A DNA stretch of 11,527 bases from Deltaproteobacteria bacterium. GTDB lineage: Bacteria; Myxococcota_A; UBA9160; JAFDET01. The position numbers and the translations under genes are program-made. The DNA lies in the NCBI GenBank assembly GCA_019310195.1, contig JAFDET010000083.1:1-11527 (forward strand), written 5' to 3'. Positions 1 through 6,954 of the stretch are shown one piece after another. The stretch's first letter is position 1; each line of letters starts with the position of its first letter. The notes under the pieces are model-generated. The model was not told where the DNA came from, searched no databases, and saw nothing but the letters and a program-made list of their open reading frames with translations.

Positions 1-981
1 CAGGTTGAACGCACCCACCACGGCGTCGCCCAGCGCCACGCAGGCCAGTCCGGCCGGGACCAGCGCCAGGTACTGCGCCAGTACGGCCTCGCGCTTCTGC
101 TTGACGACAACCGGGCCCAGCACGAAGAGCGTCACCGCGATGCTGGCCATCCAGGCCGCGTAGAAGAACGACGACGGCTCGTACAGGTTCAGCGTGCGCC
201 CGATCAGCACGGCGAAGGGCACGCCCATCAGGAGCCGCACGAAGCGACCCTCGACGGTGCGCAGGCCCTGGGCCGGCAGCAGGGTGCGCCGGTCGAAGAG
301 AAGACAGCCGATCAGCAAGGCGAACGCCAGCAGCCCGATCACGTCCGGGTGGCGCGTGGGCACCAGCAGGGTGGCGTTGGCCAGCAGGTACGCCACCGTC
401 AGGCGCCGGGCCTCCGGGCGCGCCAACGTCAGGAAGGCCGTCCAGCACACGAACACCAGGGCGATGACCCCGATGGCGGCGGTAGCCAACGCGGCCGCGG
501 GATGCGGCGCCGTGAAGTGGGCGTACGCGGGGTAGTGCGCGAAGCCCGAGAGCCACGGGAACTGCGAGTAGAGCAGTGCGCCCAGCACCGTGAAGTGGAT
601 CGGCACCGCCCCGGCAGCCAGGCCCAGGAAGGTGCGCGCGCCCTTCTCGTCGCGAATGCGCAGTCCGCAGAAGAAGCCCGCTGCGGTGAGCACGCCGGTG
701 AAGGCCAGGAAGTGGTAGTAGCGGGCCAGGTCGTCCGCGTTCTCCCAGCTCTGGAGCATGAACGTGAAGGCCGCCACCACGAGCACGGCGCCGCCGATCC
801 AGCGCAGCAGGCGCGGCAGGTCGTTGAGCCGCTCCTGCCCGGCCGTGCGCGCGGCGCGGCGCTCCGCGCGCTGGGCGTCGTCCTCGGCCAGCGCATCATC
901 GATTTCGCTGATGCGCGAGTCCGGTCCATCGCAGTCCGGTCTATCGCAGTCCGGTCCATTGGGATAGGTGTGGGGGTCCAT
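1..981 (-). CDS. Polytopic membrane protein, C-terminal part cut by window edge
   Basis: The frame is open from ATG at 981 to the window edge (327 codons, no stop), so the C-terminus is missing. GGGAG lies 7 nt before the ATG. The first ~55 residues are polar and acidic (DDALAEDDAQRAERRAARTA) and should be cytoplasmic. About nine hydrophobic segments follow, starting near residues 61-77, 88-104, 118-138, 160-185, 194-206, 213-226, 250-263, 271-290 and 303-325. The first segments (LLRWIGGAVLVVAAFTFML, then QSWENADDLARYYH) loosely resemble the DUF2157-type arrangement of a helix followed by a W/N-containing loop, but I cannot assign a family firmly. The gene lies 50 bp downstream of the PspA-like gene on the same strand with no terminator between, so it is probably the second gene of that sigma-54-driven operon and a membrane partner of the PspA-like protein (inference). 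The N-terminal tail contains a 5-residue tandem repeat encoded by a 15-bp DNA repeat. Confidence 0.8.
   Translation of the reverse strand, partial: MDPHTYPNGPDCDRPDCDGPDSRISEIDDALAEDDAQRAERRAARTAGQERLNDLPRLLRWIGGAVLVVAAFTFMLQSWENADDLARYYHFLAFTGVLTAAGFFCGLRIRDEKGARTFLGLAAGAVPIHFTVLGALLYSQFPWLSGFAHYPAYAHFTAPHPAAALATAAIGVIALVFVCWTAFLTLARPEARRLTVAYLLANATLLVPTRHPDVIGLLAFALLIGCLLFDRRTLLPAQGLRTVEGRFVRLLMGVPFAVLIGRTLNLYEPSSFFYAAWMASIAVTLFVLGPVVVKQKREAVLAQYLALVPAGLACVALGDAVVGAFNL
919..963 (-). repeat. 15-bp tandem repeat inside the membrane-protein gene
   Basis: Three consecutive 15-bp units, GTCCGGTCCATCGCA, GTCCGGTCTATCGCA and GTCCGGTCCATTGGG on the plus strand, encode on the minus strand the tail segment GPDCD-RPDCD-GPDSR. 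Because 15 is a multiple of 3, loss or gain of units would keep the frame. The repeat introduces two Cys residues in a short acidic motif. Confidence 0.85.
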
Positions 982-1031
982 CGTGTTTCTCCCTTCGTGT
1001 CGGGGGTTGTCTGCGCCTCGCGCCGCGAGGG

Positions 1032-1715
1032 CTACGAGGCGCCCTCCTCCTGCGCCAGCGTCGGGTTCGACGGCTCGCCGCGGAGCAGATCGTCCAGCTC
1101 GGCGCGCAGGTCCTCGCGCTCTTCCACGCTGGAGAGCTCGAGCTCCAGGTCGTCCTCTTCGCCGAGCGAGCAGTCCACGTCCGTCTCGTTGACGCTGACC
1201 TTGATCTCCCAGCGCTCGAGGATGTCGTCCACCTCGGCCAGGCGGCGCCCGTCGTCCTGATGGGCGGCAGAAAGCGCCTCGGCGCGCGACTGGCGCGTGC
1301 GCAGCAGGTTGCGCTGCTGCACCAGACTTTCTATGCGCCCGTCGATTCCGCTGATGTCACGGGTGAGCTGCGACTCCAGGCGTTCGTGCTCCGTGGCCTG
1401 GATGGTCAGCTGCTCGTGCTCGCGCTTGGTGTGCTTCATGCGCCGCACGCACTCCAGCGCGCGCTCCTCGTCGTCGTTGCCGATGCGCTGGGCGCGCTCG
1501 CGCCAGCGGCGCTCGCCCTCCTCCAGCTCGGCGCGGCGGCGCTGCATGCGGCGCCCGTCTTCGCGCACCCGGGCCAGCTGCACCTTGGCGCGCGCGCGGG
1601 CCTCTTTGGCGTCGCGAATGGCCGCGCTCACCAGGGCGTCGTGGTTCTCGATCTGCTTCACCATCGAGTCGATCCGCGAGGCGAAGCCGCTGGTCCAACG
1701 AAAGAACATGCTCAT
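1032..1715 (-). CDS. pspA: PspA/IM30-family membrane-associated coiled-coil protein
   Basis: The protein has 227 residues; E. coli PspA has about 222. The start MSMFFRWTSGFASRIDSMVK gives an amphipathic N-terminal helix like the membrane-binding helix of PspA. It is followed by the Q-I-E-N-H-D-A-L-V segment in the place of the usual 'EDP..L' motif. A long, highly charged antiparallel coiled coil spans residues ~25-150, and the segment NDDEERALECVRRMKHTKRE matches the PspA stretch of the type 'EDLARxALxxKxxL'. The C-terminal ~45 residues are acidic and helical (EEDDLELELSS, DLRAELDDLL), as in many PspA proteins. The family binds stressed membranes and forms ESCRT-III-like assemblies. The ATG at 1715 was chosen because GGAGG lies 10 nt upstream. 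An in-frame ATG at 1745 has no comparable site, and the frame's upstream limit (1766) lies ahead of the predicted transcript start. A sigma-54 element precedes the gene and the activator gene lies just upstream. Confidence 0.85.
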   Translation of the reverse strand: MSMFFRWTSGFASRIDSMVKQIENHDALVSAAIRDAKEARARAKVQLARVREDGRRMQRRRAELEEGERRWRERAQRIGNDDEERALECVRRMKHTKREHEQLTIQATEHERLESQLTRDISGIDGRIESLVQQRNLLRTRQSRAEALSAAHQDDGRRLAEVDDILERWEIKVSVNETDVDCSLGEEDDLELELSSVEEREDLRAELDDLLRGEPSNPTLAQEEGAS

Positions 1716-1767
1716 GGGGGAAGGTCCTCCGTGCCCGGCGTTCATTCGCCGGCTGGAGGAATACAAG

Positions 1768-1783
1768 AGCAGGAGGCGTGCCA
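1768..1783 (-). promoter_or_regulatory. Sigma-54 (-24/-12) promoter of the pspA-like operon
   Basis: The minus strand reads TGGCACGCCTCCTGCT. Against the consensus TGGCACR-N4-TTGCW only the first T of the -12 element differs (C). The invariant GG (-24) and GC (-12) are at the correct spacing. Transcription would start near 1757, about 42 nt before the start codon at 1715. The neighbouring gene encodes a sigma-54 activator, which supports the call. Confidence 0.8.
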
Positions 1784-1875
1784 GCCGCGGGCGCGCGGCG
1801 GGAAAGCGCAGCGTTGGCGGGGAGCTGGGGTTGCTCGGCGCGTGCGCGCGAGCCGCGCGACCGGCGCGGCTCCAC

Positions 1876-1890
1876 CTGCATCCGATGCAG
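1876..1890. promoter_or_regulatory. Perfect palindrome, candidate upstream activator site
   Basis: CTGCATC-C-GATGCAG is a perfect inverted repeat of 7-bp arms around one base. It lies about 119-133 bp upstream of the predicted sigma-54 transcription start of the pspA-like gene, a usual distance for enhancer-type activator sites. A one-base centre does not form an RNA hairpin, so a dimeric DNA-binding site is likelier than a terminator of the activator gene that ends at 1929. A second, stronger copy was not seen in the 1784-1928 gap, although that gap also holds GC-rich weak inverted repeats. Confidence 0.55.
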
Positions 1891-1928
1891 TCCGACGGGC
1901 AGGAAATGCCGTCGCCGTTCCGCTGAGC

Positions 1929-3473
1929 TTACGCCCGCTTGAGGCTGGCCAGCAGCTCCGCGTCGATCTTCGCCTTCACCGTGCGCCAGTCCAGGCCCAG
2001 GCGGCGGGCAGCCTCTTCGTAGCTGCCGGTGAGGGCGTAGACGTGCGTGCAGTAGTGGCGCAGCAGGTCGTCGGCGCTCAGCGAGCCTTCCTGGATGGCG
2101 GCGGACAGCGCGTCGCCGCCACCGCGGGCGCGCATGCCCGGCGGCGTGTACTCGCCGCGGATCAGCACGTTGCGCACGCACTGCTCCAGCTCGCGCACGT
2201 TGCCGGGCCAGGCGTAGCCGGGGCCCAAGCTTTTTTCGACGAAGCGCACTACCTCGCGGGTGAGCGCCGGCCCGTCCTCCTCGCCCACGATGCGCCGCGC
2301 CAGCAAGGAGATCAGCCCCGGCAGCTGCTCCGGGGAGTCGGCGATCTGTTCTCTGAGCGTGGGCGTGCAGATCACGTCGGCGCAGAGCCGGTAGTAGAGG
2401 TCTTCGCGGAAGCGACCGTCGGCGATCTCCCGCGGCAGGTCGCGGTTGGTGGCGGCGATGAGCTTTCCGGCGAACGTACGATCCTGCGTCTCGCCCACGC
2501 GCTGGAAGCAGCGCGCCTGCAGCACGCGCAGGAGCTTCACCTGGATGGGCGCCTCGAGCTCGCCGATCTCGTCGAGAAAGACGCTGCCCGGAGACGAGCA
2601 GCTCTCGAGCCAGCCTTCACGGTCTTGCAGGGCCCCGGTGAACGATCCCCGACGGTGGCCGAAGAGCTCGGACTCGATCAATGTGGCCGAGAGCGCCGAC
2701 ACGTTGACCGCGTGGAAGGACTCGGCGGGGCTCGCCTCGAACGATGCCGACTTCTCGCGGAACGGGATGTAGCGCGCCAGGCCCACGGCGCGGGCCACCA
2801 GCTCCTTGCCCGTTCCCGATTCGCCCAGGATGAGCGTGGTGACATCGCCCATGCGCGAGTAGAGCGCGCGCGCGTAGCGCTCGCTGTCGTGGGTGAAGAT
2901 CGACTGCCAGACCGCGGCGCGCAGCTGGGCCGCGGGAAGCGAGCCGCCCTGGATGCCGCGAAAGGTGCCCTCGAAGGCGCGGCGGATCTGGTAGCCCCAG
3001 GCGAACAGGTGCGGCGGCTCTACCAGCCCGGGCAGGCGCACGTCGGGGATGTGGAGGAAGTGCTTGAAGTCGTCGCGGAAGCGGGCGTAGCCGGCCACGC
3101 GGCCGGTGCTGGACCCGCCGCGCGCATCGCTGGCGAGCAGCGGGCCGAAGACGCCGAGGCAGCGGTAGTAGAGCAGGTAGAAGATCAGGCCGCGGTAGGC
3201 GCGCAGGTCGTCGGCCGAAGCGCGCGCCCCGCCCGCCAGCCGCCCGCGCAGCTGCGGCGCCAGGTGCTCGGCCAGCACGCCCAGCCGCTCCACGTTGGGG
3301 TTGGCGGCCTCGATATCGGTGCCCTCGTGCCAGACCCGGCTCACCGGGGTGAAGGCGTCGCCCAGGGCCACACGCTCGTGCTCTACCCGCTCCGGCAGGA
3401 AGGGGTTGCCCGTGGCCAGCTCGGCCAGGGCGCGCACCACGGGACGCTCGGAATCCGACAGGAACTCGACCAT
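1929..3473 (-). CDS. Sigma-54-dependent transcriptional activator with unrecognised N-terminal sensor domain
   Basis: The protein is a bacterial enhancer-binding protein of about 514 residues; positions here count from the ATG at 3476. The AAA+ core has Walker A GESGTGKE (218-225), the sigma-54 contact loop as GSFTGA (277-282, an acceptable variant of GAFTGA keeping F and T), Walker B SVFLDEIGE (298-306), sensor I AATNRDL (341-347), GRFREDLYYRL (354-364), and sensor II WPGNVRELEQC (423-433). A C-terminal helix-turn-helix follows (~484-504, SYEEAARRLGLDWRTVKAKI). Residues 1-205 are not a PAS, GAF or response-receiver domain that I recognise; they include NPFLPERVEHERVALG and a hydrophobic, Tyr-rich helix GLIFYLLYYRCLGVFGPLL. 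Two ATGs are adjacent: AGGAGG is 7 nt from the one at 3473 and only 4 nt from 3476, so 3473 is preferred. The gene sits between the two sigma-54 promoters it probably drives. E. coli PspF, by contrast, has no N-terminal regulatory domain. Confidence 0.93.
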   Translation of the reverse strand: MVEFLSDSERPVVRALAELATGNPFLPERVEHERVALGDAFTPVSRVWHEGTDIEAANPNVERLGVLAEHLAPQLRGRLAGGARASADDLRAYRGLIFYLLYYRCLGVFGPLLASDARGGSSTGRVAGYARFRDDFKHFLHIPDVRLPGLVEPPHLFAWGYQIRRAFEGTFRGIQGGSLPAAQLRAAVWQSIFTHDSERYARALYSRMGDVTTLILGESGTGKELVARAVGLARYIPFREKSASFEASPAESFHAVNVSALSATLIESELFGHRRGSFTGALQDREGWLESCSSPGSVFLDEIGELEAPIQVKLLRVLQARCFQRVGETQDRTFAGKLIAATNRDLPREIADGRFREDLYYRLCADVICTPTLREQIADSPEQLPGLISLLARRIVGEEDGPALTREVVRFVEKSLGPGYAWPGNVRELEQCVRNVLIRGEYTPPGMRARGGGDALSAAIQEGSLSADDLLRHYCTHVYALTGSYEEAARRLGLDWRTVKAKIDAELLASLKRA

Positions 3474-3481
3474 CACACCTC

Positions 3482-3520
3482 CTGCATCGAACGTACGGCG
3501 ACCGACATTGAGTGTATCGA
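3482..3520. promoter_or_regulatory. Possible activator half-sites in the divergent intergenic region
   Basis: CTGCATCGA at 3482-3490 repeats one arm of the palindrome found upstream of the pspA-like gene (CTGCATC), and TGTATCGA at 3513-3520 is a one-mismatch copy of TGCATCGA exactly 30 bp away (about three helical turns). They lie ~115-150 bp upstream of the predicted plus-strand sigma-54 start and in the leader of the activator gene, so they could serve activation of the plus-strand pair, autoregulation, or both. The rest of the 3477-3652 gap is relatively AT-rich between ~3541 and 3610, and I could not find a convincing sigma-70 promoter for the activator there. Confidence 0.3.
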
Positions 3521-3607
3521 GCTGGACCTTGGGAGGGGCGGAAACTAAGCGGCAAAACTGACCATAACCTTCTGTTCAACTGGAGTTTTTCAGGAATTCG
3601 GGCATTT

Positions 3608-3623
3608 CGGCACGCGCCCTGCT
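3608..3623 (+). promoter_or_regulatory. Sigma-54 (-24/-12) promoter of the plus-strand operon
   Basis: CGGCACGCGCCCTGCT matches TGGCACR-N4-TTGCW at all but two positions and keeps GG and GC at the correct spacing. It shares the CTGCT -12 variant with the pspA-like promoter. Transcription would start near 3634, giving a leader of about 19 nt that includes the GGGAG ribosome-binding site before ATG 3653. Confidence 0.65.
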
Positions 3624-3652
3624 CTATCCAGGGGTCGAAGGGAGCGGGAAGC

Positions 3653-4864
3653 ATGAAGACCGATGCCGAGCACGTGACCCGCCTGGCGCGGGAGCGGGCC
3701 GCCGAGCTGGAGGCCGCGGCCGCCGGCGCCCGGCCGCCCCGAAGCCTGACCCGCCTGGACCGGACCCTGACGCGGGTGCGCCTGGGCATGGCGCGCCACG
3801 CCCGCAGCCTGGTGCGCGACCACTGGGACCTGGGCCTGTTCGATCTGGCCTTCGGCTCGCTCAAGGCCTTCGGTCTGTATCCCGCTCTGTTCTTCGCGGG
3901 GCTGGCCTGGACCATCCCGCTGCTGGAGTACGCGCCCCTGAACACCCAGCTCTGGACCGCGGGCTACCTGCTGGCTCGGCGGAAGCTGCTCTCCGCCGCC
4001 GGACGGGTGCGCTACGGGCGCAGCGGCGAGGAGCTGGATGCCCTGCGCACGCGCCTGCTGCGCAGCGCGCCCAGCGAGGGCCACGCACTGCACCGCTTCT
4101 GCATCGACGGCGCCGAGCACGGCCTGCGCGTGCGGCGCAGCCGCCTGGCCGCGTGGTGGGATCGCGTGCGCGGGCGCACGCCGGCGCCGGGCACGATCCT
4201 GCAGTCGCAGCTGCGCGAGATGCTGGCGAACGAGGAGCTCTGCTTCCGCGCCGAGCCCCTGCGCACCAACGCCTACCTCTACGAGCGCGTGCTGATCGAA
4301 ACGCTGCTGAAGACCCACGCGGGACGGGCGCGGCTGGCGACCGCGTCGATCGCGGCCGACGACGACGACCCCGAGCTCAGTGCGCTGCTGCCCGACCCGG
4401 AGCCCACCCGCGCGCGCCTCGATGCCGAAGGCGACCGGCTGCGCGCCGTACTGGCTGCGCGCCTGGGCAGCGCGGAGTCGCTGGTGGCACGGGGCCTGGC
4501 CTGGCTGCACGCGGGCCACCAGCGTGCCATCCGCCGCCGCCTGGGCGAGCTTCGCGACCTGGAGTACCGGCTGCTGGCCGCACTGGCGGGAGGCGAAGAC
4601 GCGGAGAGCACCGGTCTGGCCGAGACGATTCGCCAGCAGCGCCGCGCCCTGGGCGCTCAGCTGGGCCGCGCCACCCGTCTGGTGGCCCGAGCGTCGCTGC
4701 TGCGCTCGAAGACCGCCGCCCTGCGTCTGCTGCACGTGGGCCTGCGCGAGGCCCGGGCTTGCGGCCTGGGCGTGCGCCGCGCGGGCCTGGCCCTGCGCTG
4801 GTACGCGGAGCTTTCGCCGGCCCTTGCCCTGGCCTCCCCCGCAGCGGGTAGGATTCGGGCATGA
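3653..4864 (+). CDS. Helical protein of unknown function with a hydrophobic hairpin
   Basis: I do not recognise this 403-residue protein. It starts at ATG 3653 after GGGAGCGGGAAGC; no earlier in-frame start fits the predicted transcript start at ~3634. Residues 1-55 are charged and helical. Residues ~61-108 contain the only hydrophobic stretch (AFGLYPALFFAGLAWTIPLL, then LWTAGYLLA), which may be one or two membrane helices or a re-entrant hairpin. The remaining ~290 residues are Arg/Leu/Ala/Glu-rich helices, with a low-complexity acidic spot ADDDDPELSALLPDPEP near 235-251. No catalytic motif stands out. It ends at TGA 4864, overlapping the next start as ATGA, so the two products are probably translationally coupled and work together at the membrane. 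The predicted sigma-54 promoter immediately upstream places it under the neighbouring activator (inference). Confidence 0.85.
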   Translation: MKTDAEHVTRLARERAAELEAAAAGARPPRSLTRLDRTLTRVRLGMARHARSLVRDHWDLGLFDLAFGSLKAFGLYPALFFAGLAWTIPLLEYAPLNTQLWTAGYLLARRKLLSAAGRVRYGRSGEELDALRTRLLRSAPSEGHALHRFCIDGAEHGLRVRRSRLAAWWDRVRGRTPAPGTILQSQLREMLANEELCFRAEPLRTNAYLYERVLIETLLKTHAGRARLATASIAADDDDPELSALLPDPEPTRARLDAEGDRLRAVLAARLGSAESLVARGLAWLHAGHQRAIRRRLGELRDLEYRLLAALAGGEDAESTGLAETIRQQRRALGAQLGRATRLVARASLLRSKTAALRLLHVGLREARACGLGVRRAGLALRWYAELSPALALASPAAGRIRA

Positions 4865-6954
4865 GCACAACGCTGCCCGCCAGGCCCAGCGGCTTCCAGG
4901 AGCTGCGTCGGCTGGAAGAAAGCTTGCAGCTCGAGTGGGAGCGCCTCCAGGAGGAGGGGCACGGCTACGCGGGCGTGCAGGCGCTGCTGGCGGACGCCAA
5001 GCTCGAGCCGGAAGAGCGCGAGCCGCTGCTGCGCGCCGCGCGCGAGGCTCAGGAGGCCTTCTTCGCAAAGCTCGACGACCTGCAGCGCCGCATCCACGGC
5101 CACTTCATGGAGCAGGTGGTGCGCGCGCTGGAGCGCGCCATGCTGACCCTGCGCGGCTTCTACGGACCGCGCCGACACCGGGGACTCTACCGGCGGCACA
5201 AGAAGCTGGTGACCCTGGCCGAGCGCTACCGGGAGTTCGAGCCCCTCTACGGCACGCGCCAGGACCACAAGCGCATCAAGGCCTACCAGCGCTTCTACGC
5301 CGGCGTGGTGGACTTCTCCCAGCGCGTGCGCGCGCTGGACCCCACCATGCCCAGGCCGGCGCCCCCCACCTTGTGGGACGACCTGCATCATGCGCGGCTG
5401 GCGCTCTTCCGCTGGGCGCGCCGCTCCGGCGCAGCGCTGCGGCTGGTGTGGGCTGCGCTCTGCGTGGTGACTATCGCCGTGCGCAAGAAGCAGCCCGAGC
5501 GCGGCACGCCCTTCACGAACCACGTGGACCACTTCTTCCGCGCGCTCTGCGACCTGCGCGGCTGGAAAGTGGAGGTGATCGGTGAGCCGCCGGCGGAGGC
5601 CGGCGCCGGAACCGTGACCCTGTACACGCCGACCCACCGCCACGGCATCACCGACAACGCCACCTTCTGCCACCTGCGCCTGCCGGACTACCTGGTCTTC
5701 AACGCGGTGGACCAGGTGCAGCTCATCCCCCAGTGGCTGAAGGACCGGGCGGCCACCACCAACGGGCTGGTGCCCGTGGGCAAGGGGCGCGGCCCGTCGG
5801 TGGAGCACGCCCTGGAGATGCTGGAGGCCGGCATCACCCGGAACGTGCTGATCTATCCCGAGGGCACCGTCTCCGAGGGATTTCGCGGCACGCGCCCGCT
5901 GCGCCCGAACTTCGGCGACAAGCTGGTGCCCGCCATCCGCCGGGCCGGGCCCGGCGTGCGCATCGTGCCCATCAGCTATCTCGACAACGCGCGCTTCCTG
6001 GACATCCCGCCCCGCTCCAAGGTCGACCGCACCCTGCGCGTGGCGTTGAGCCCGGCGCTGGAAGCGCCCATGGTGGACGCCCTGCTCGCCAGCGACGGCG
6101 GCGCCTTCCTGAACGGCATGGTGCGCCTCGCCTGGCTGGAGAGCCTGGTCACCGACGCGGATCACTTCCTGGGCCACGACCGGGTGACGGCCATCGAGAG
6201 CCGCCTGGATCGCGAGCTGGACGGGATCCGCTACTGGGGCTCACTGGCCTCGGCGCCGGTGCCGGACCTGCTGCGCGTGCAGTCCGAGGAGCCCATCGTC
6301 GCGCGCGAGGAGCCCTTCCGGGGCAAGCGCGTGCGCGTGCTGCGGCTGCCCGACGACGTCCGCGACGCCAACGGCCGCATCCCGCTACCCGACTTGAAGC
6401 CCTCGGACTCCGACGAGTTCCTGATCGGGATCCGCAAGCCGTCGCACATCTACATGAACGTCGGCAACCAGCGCTTCGACGGCGACATCTTCCGGCCGCT
6501 TCGCGTGCGCGAGCGCGACTACGTCTACCCGGGCATCCTGATCCGCTTCCCGCGCGTGCCGGTGAAGTCGCTGAACGCGATCCGCCGCGGGCTGGAGGAG
6601 CTTCCCGGCCGCGAGCGCCGCACGCTGACCTGCGCCAACTCCGCCTGCCGGATGATGGCCAAGGCCGCCAACATGAAGATCGACGATCGCGCGGACCTGC
6701 GGCCCTTCCTGCCCAGCCACGTGCTGCCCACGCGTACCATCCGCAAGCTGATCGAGCGCGGCGTCACCAACCACATGGGCGAGCGCGTAGACATCCAGAT
6801 CTACAAGACCGACGACCGCCCGCTGGAGACGATCCTGGCCGAGGCGCGCCGCGAGGAGATCCGCATCGCCCGCGACCACCTGCGCGCCATCAGCGTCGAC
6901 CTCCTCCACAAAGCCAGCGCCACCCTCCGCTCCCTCTGGCGCCGCGTGCACTGA
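4861..6954 (+). CDS. Large PlsC-like acyltransferase with N- and C-terminal extensions
   Basis: The protein has 697 residues, far longer than a bare PlsC (~240). Residues 1-185 are charged and helical. A hydrophobic segment at ~191-207 (AALRLVWAALCVVTIAV) may anchor it. The acyltransferase core spans ~240-400, with motif III YPEGT (332-336), GLVPVGKGRG (302-311) in the motif II place, and VPISY (369-373) as motif IV. Motif I reads THRHGITDN: H259 and D265 are five residues apart and H261 and D265 three, rather than the canonical HX4D. Known members transfer acyl groups to lysophospholipid or glycerol-phosphate acceptors; the substrate here is unknown. The ~220-residue C-terminal part has KPSHIYMNVGNQRFDG (H529) and LTCANSACRMM (C591), spaced as in permuted papain-like folds, which is only a suggestion. 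AGGA lies 7 nt before the ATG, and the start overlaps the previous gene by 4 bp. The final codons and the stop lie inside the 6947-7099 repeat. Confidence 0.88.
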   Translation: MSTTLPARPSGFQELRRLEESLQLEWERLQEEGHGYAGVQALLADAKLEPEEREPLLRAAREAQEAFFAKLDDLQRRIHGHFMEQVVRALERAMLTLRGFYGPRRHRGLYRRHKKLVTLAERYREFEPLYGTRQDHKRIKAYQRFYAGVVDFSQRVRALDPTMPRPAPPTLWDDLHHARLALFRWARRSGAALRLVWAALCVVTIAVRKKQPERGTPFTNHVDHFFRALCDLRGWKVEVIGEPPAEAGAGTVTLYTPTHRHGITDNATFCHLRLPDYLVFNAVDQVQLIPQWLKDRAATTNGLVPVGKGRGPSVEHALEMLEAGITRNVLIYPEGTVSEGFRGTRPLRPNFGDKLVPAIRRAGPGVRIVPISYLDNARFLDIPPRSKVDRTLRVALSPALEAPMVDALLASDGGAFLNGMVRLAWLESLVTDADHFLGHDRVTAIESRLDRELDGIRYWGSLASAPVPDLLRVQSEEPIVAREEPFRGKRVRVLRLPDDVRDANGRIPLPDLKPSDSDEFLIGIRKPSHIYMNVGNQRFDGDIFRPLRVRERDYVYPGILIRFPRVPVKSLNAIRRGLEELPGRERRTLTCANSACRMMAKAANMKIDDRADLRPFLPSHVLPTRTIRKLIERGVTNHMGERVDIQIYKTDDRPLETILAEARREEIRIARDHLRAISVDLLHKASATLRSLWRRVH

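Noticed and set aside
1716..1766. Upstream start codons for the PspA-like gene (for example ATG at 1745)
   Set aside because: They lack a Shine-Dalgarno sequence, and the extra residues do not fit PspA N-termini. GGAGG upstream of 1715 followed by MSMFFRW fits the family.
1260..3548. Long plus-strand open frame opposite the PspA and activator genes
   Set aside because: It lies antisense to two genes with clear family motifs, its translation is low-complexity Arg/Ala/Gly/His, and GC-rich third positions explain the lack of stops.
4657..6177. Long minus-strand open frame opposite the acyltransferase gene
   Set aside because: It has no ribosome-binding site or domain and is antisense to a protein with acyltransferase motifs.
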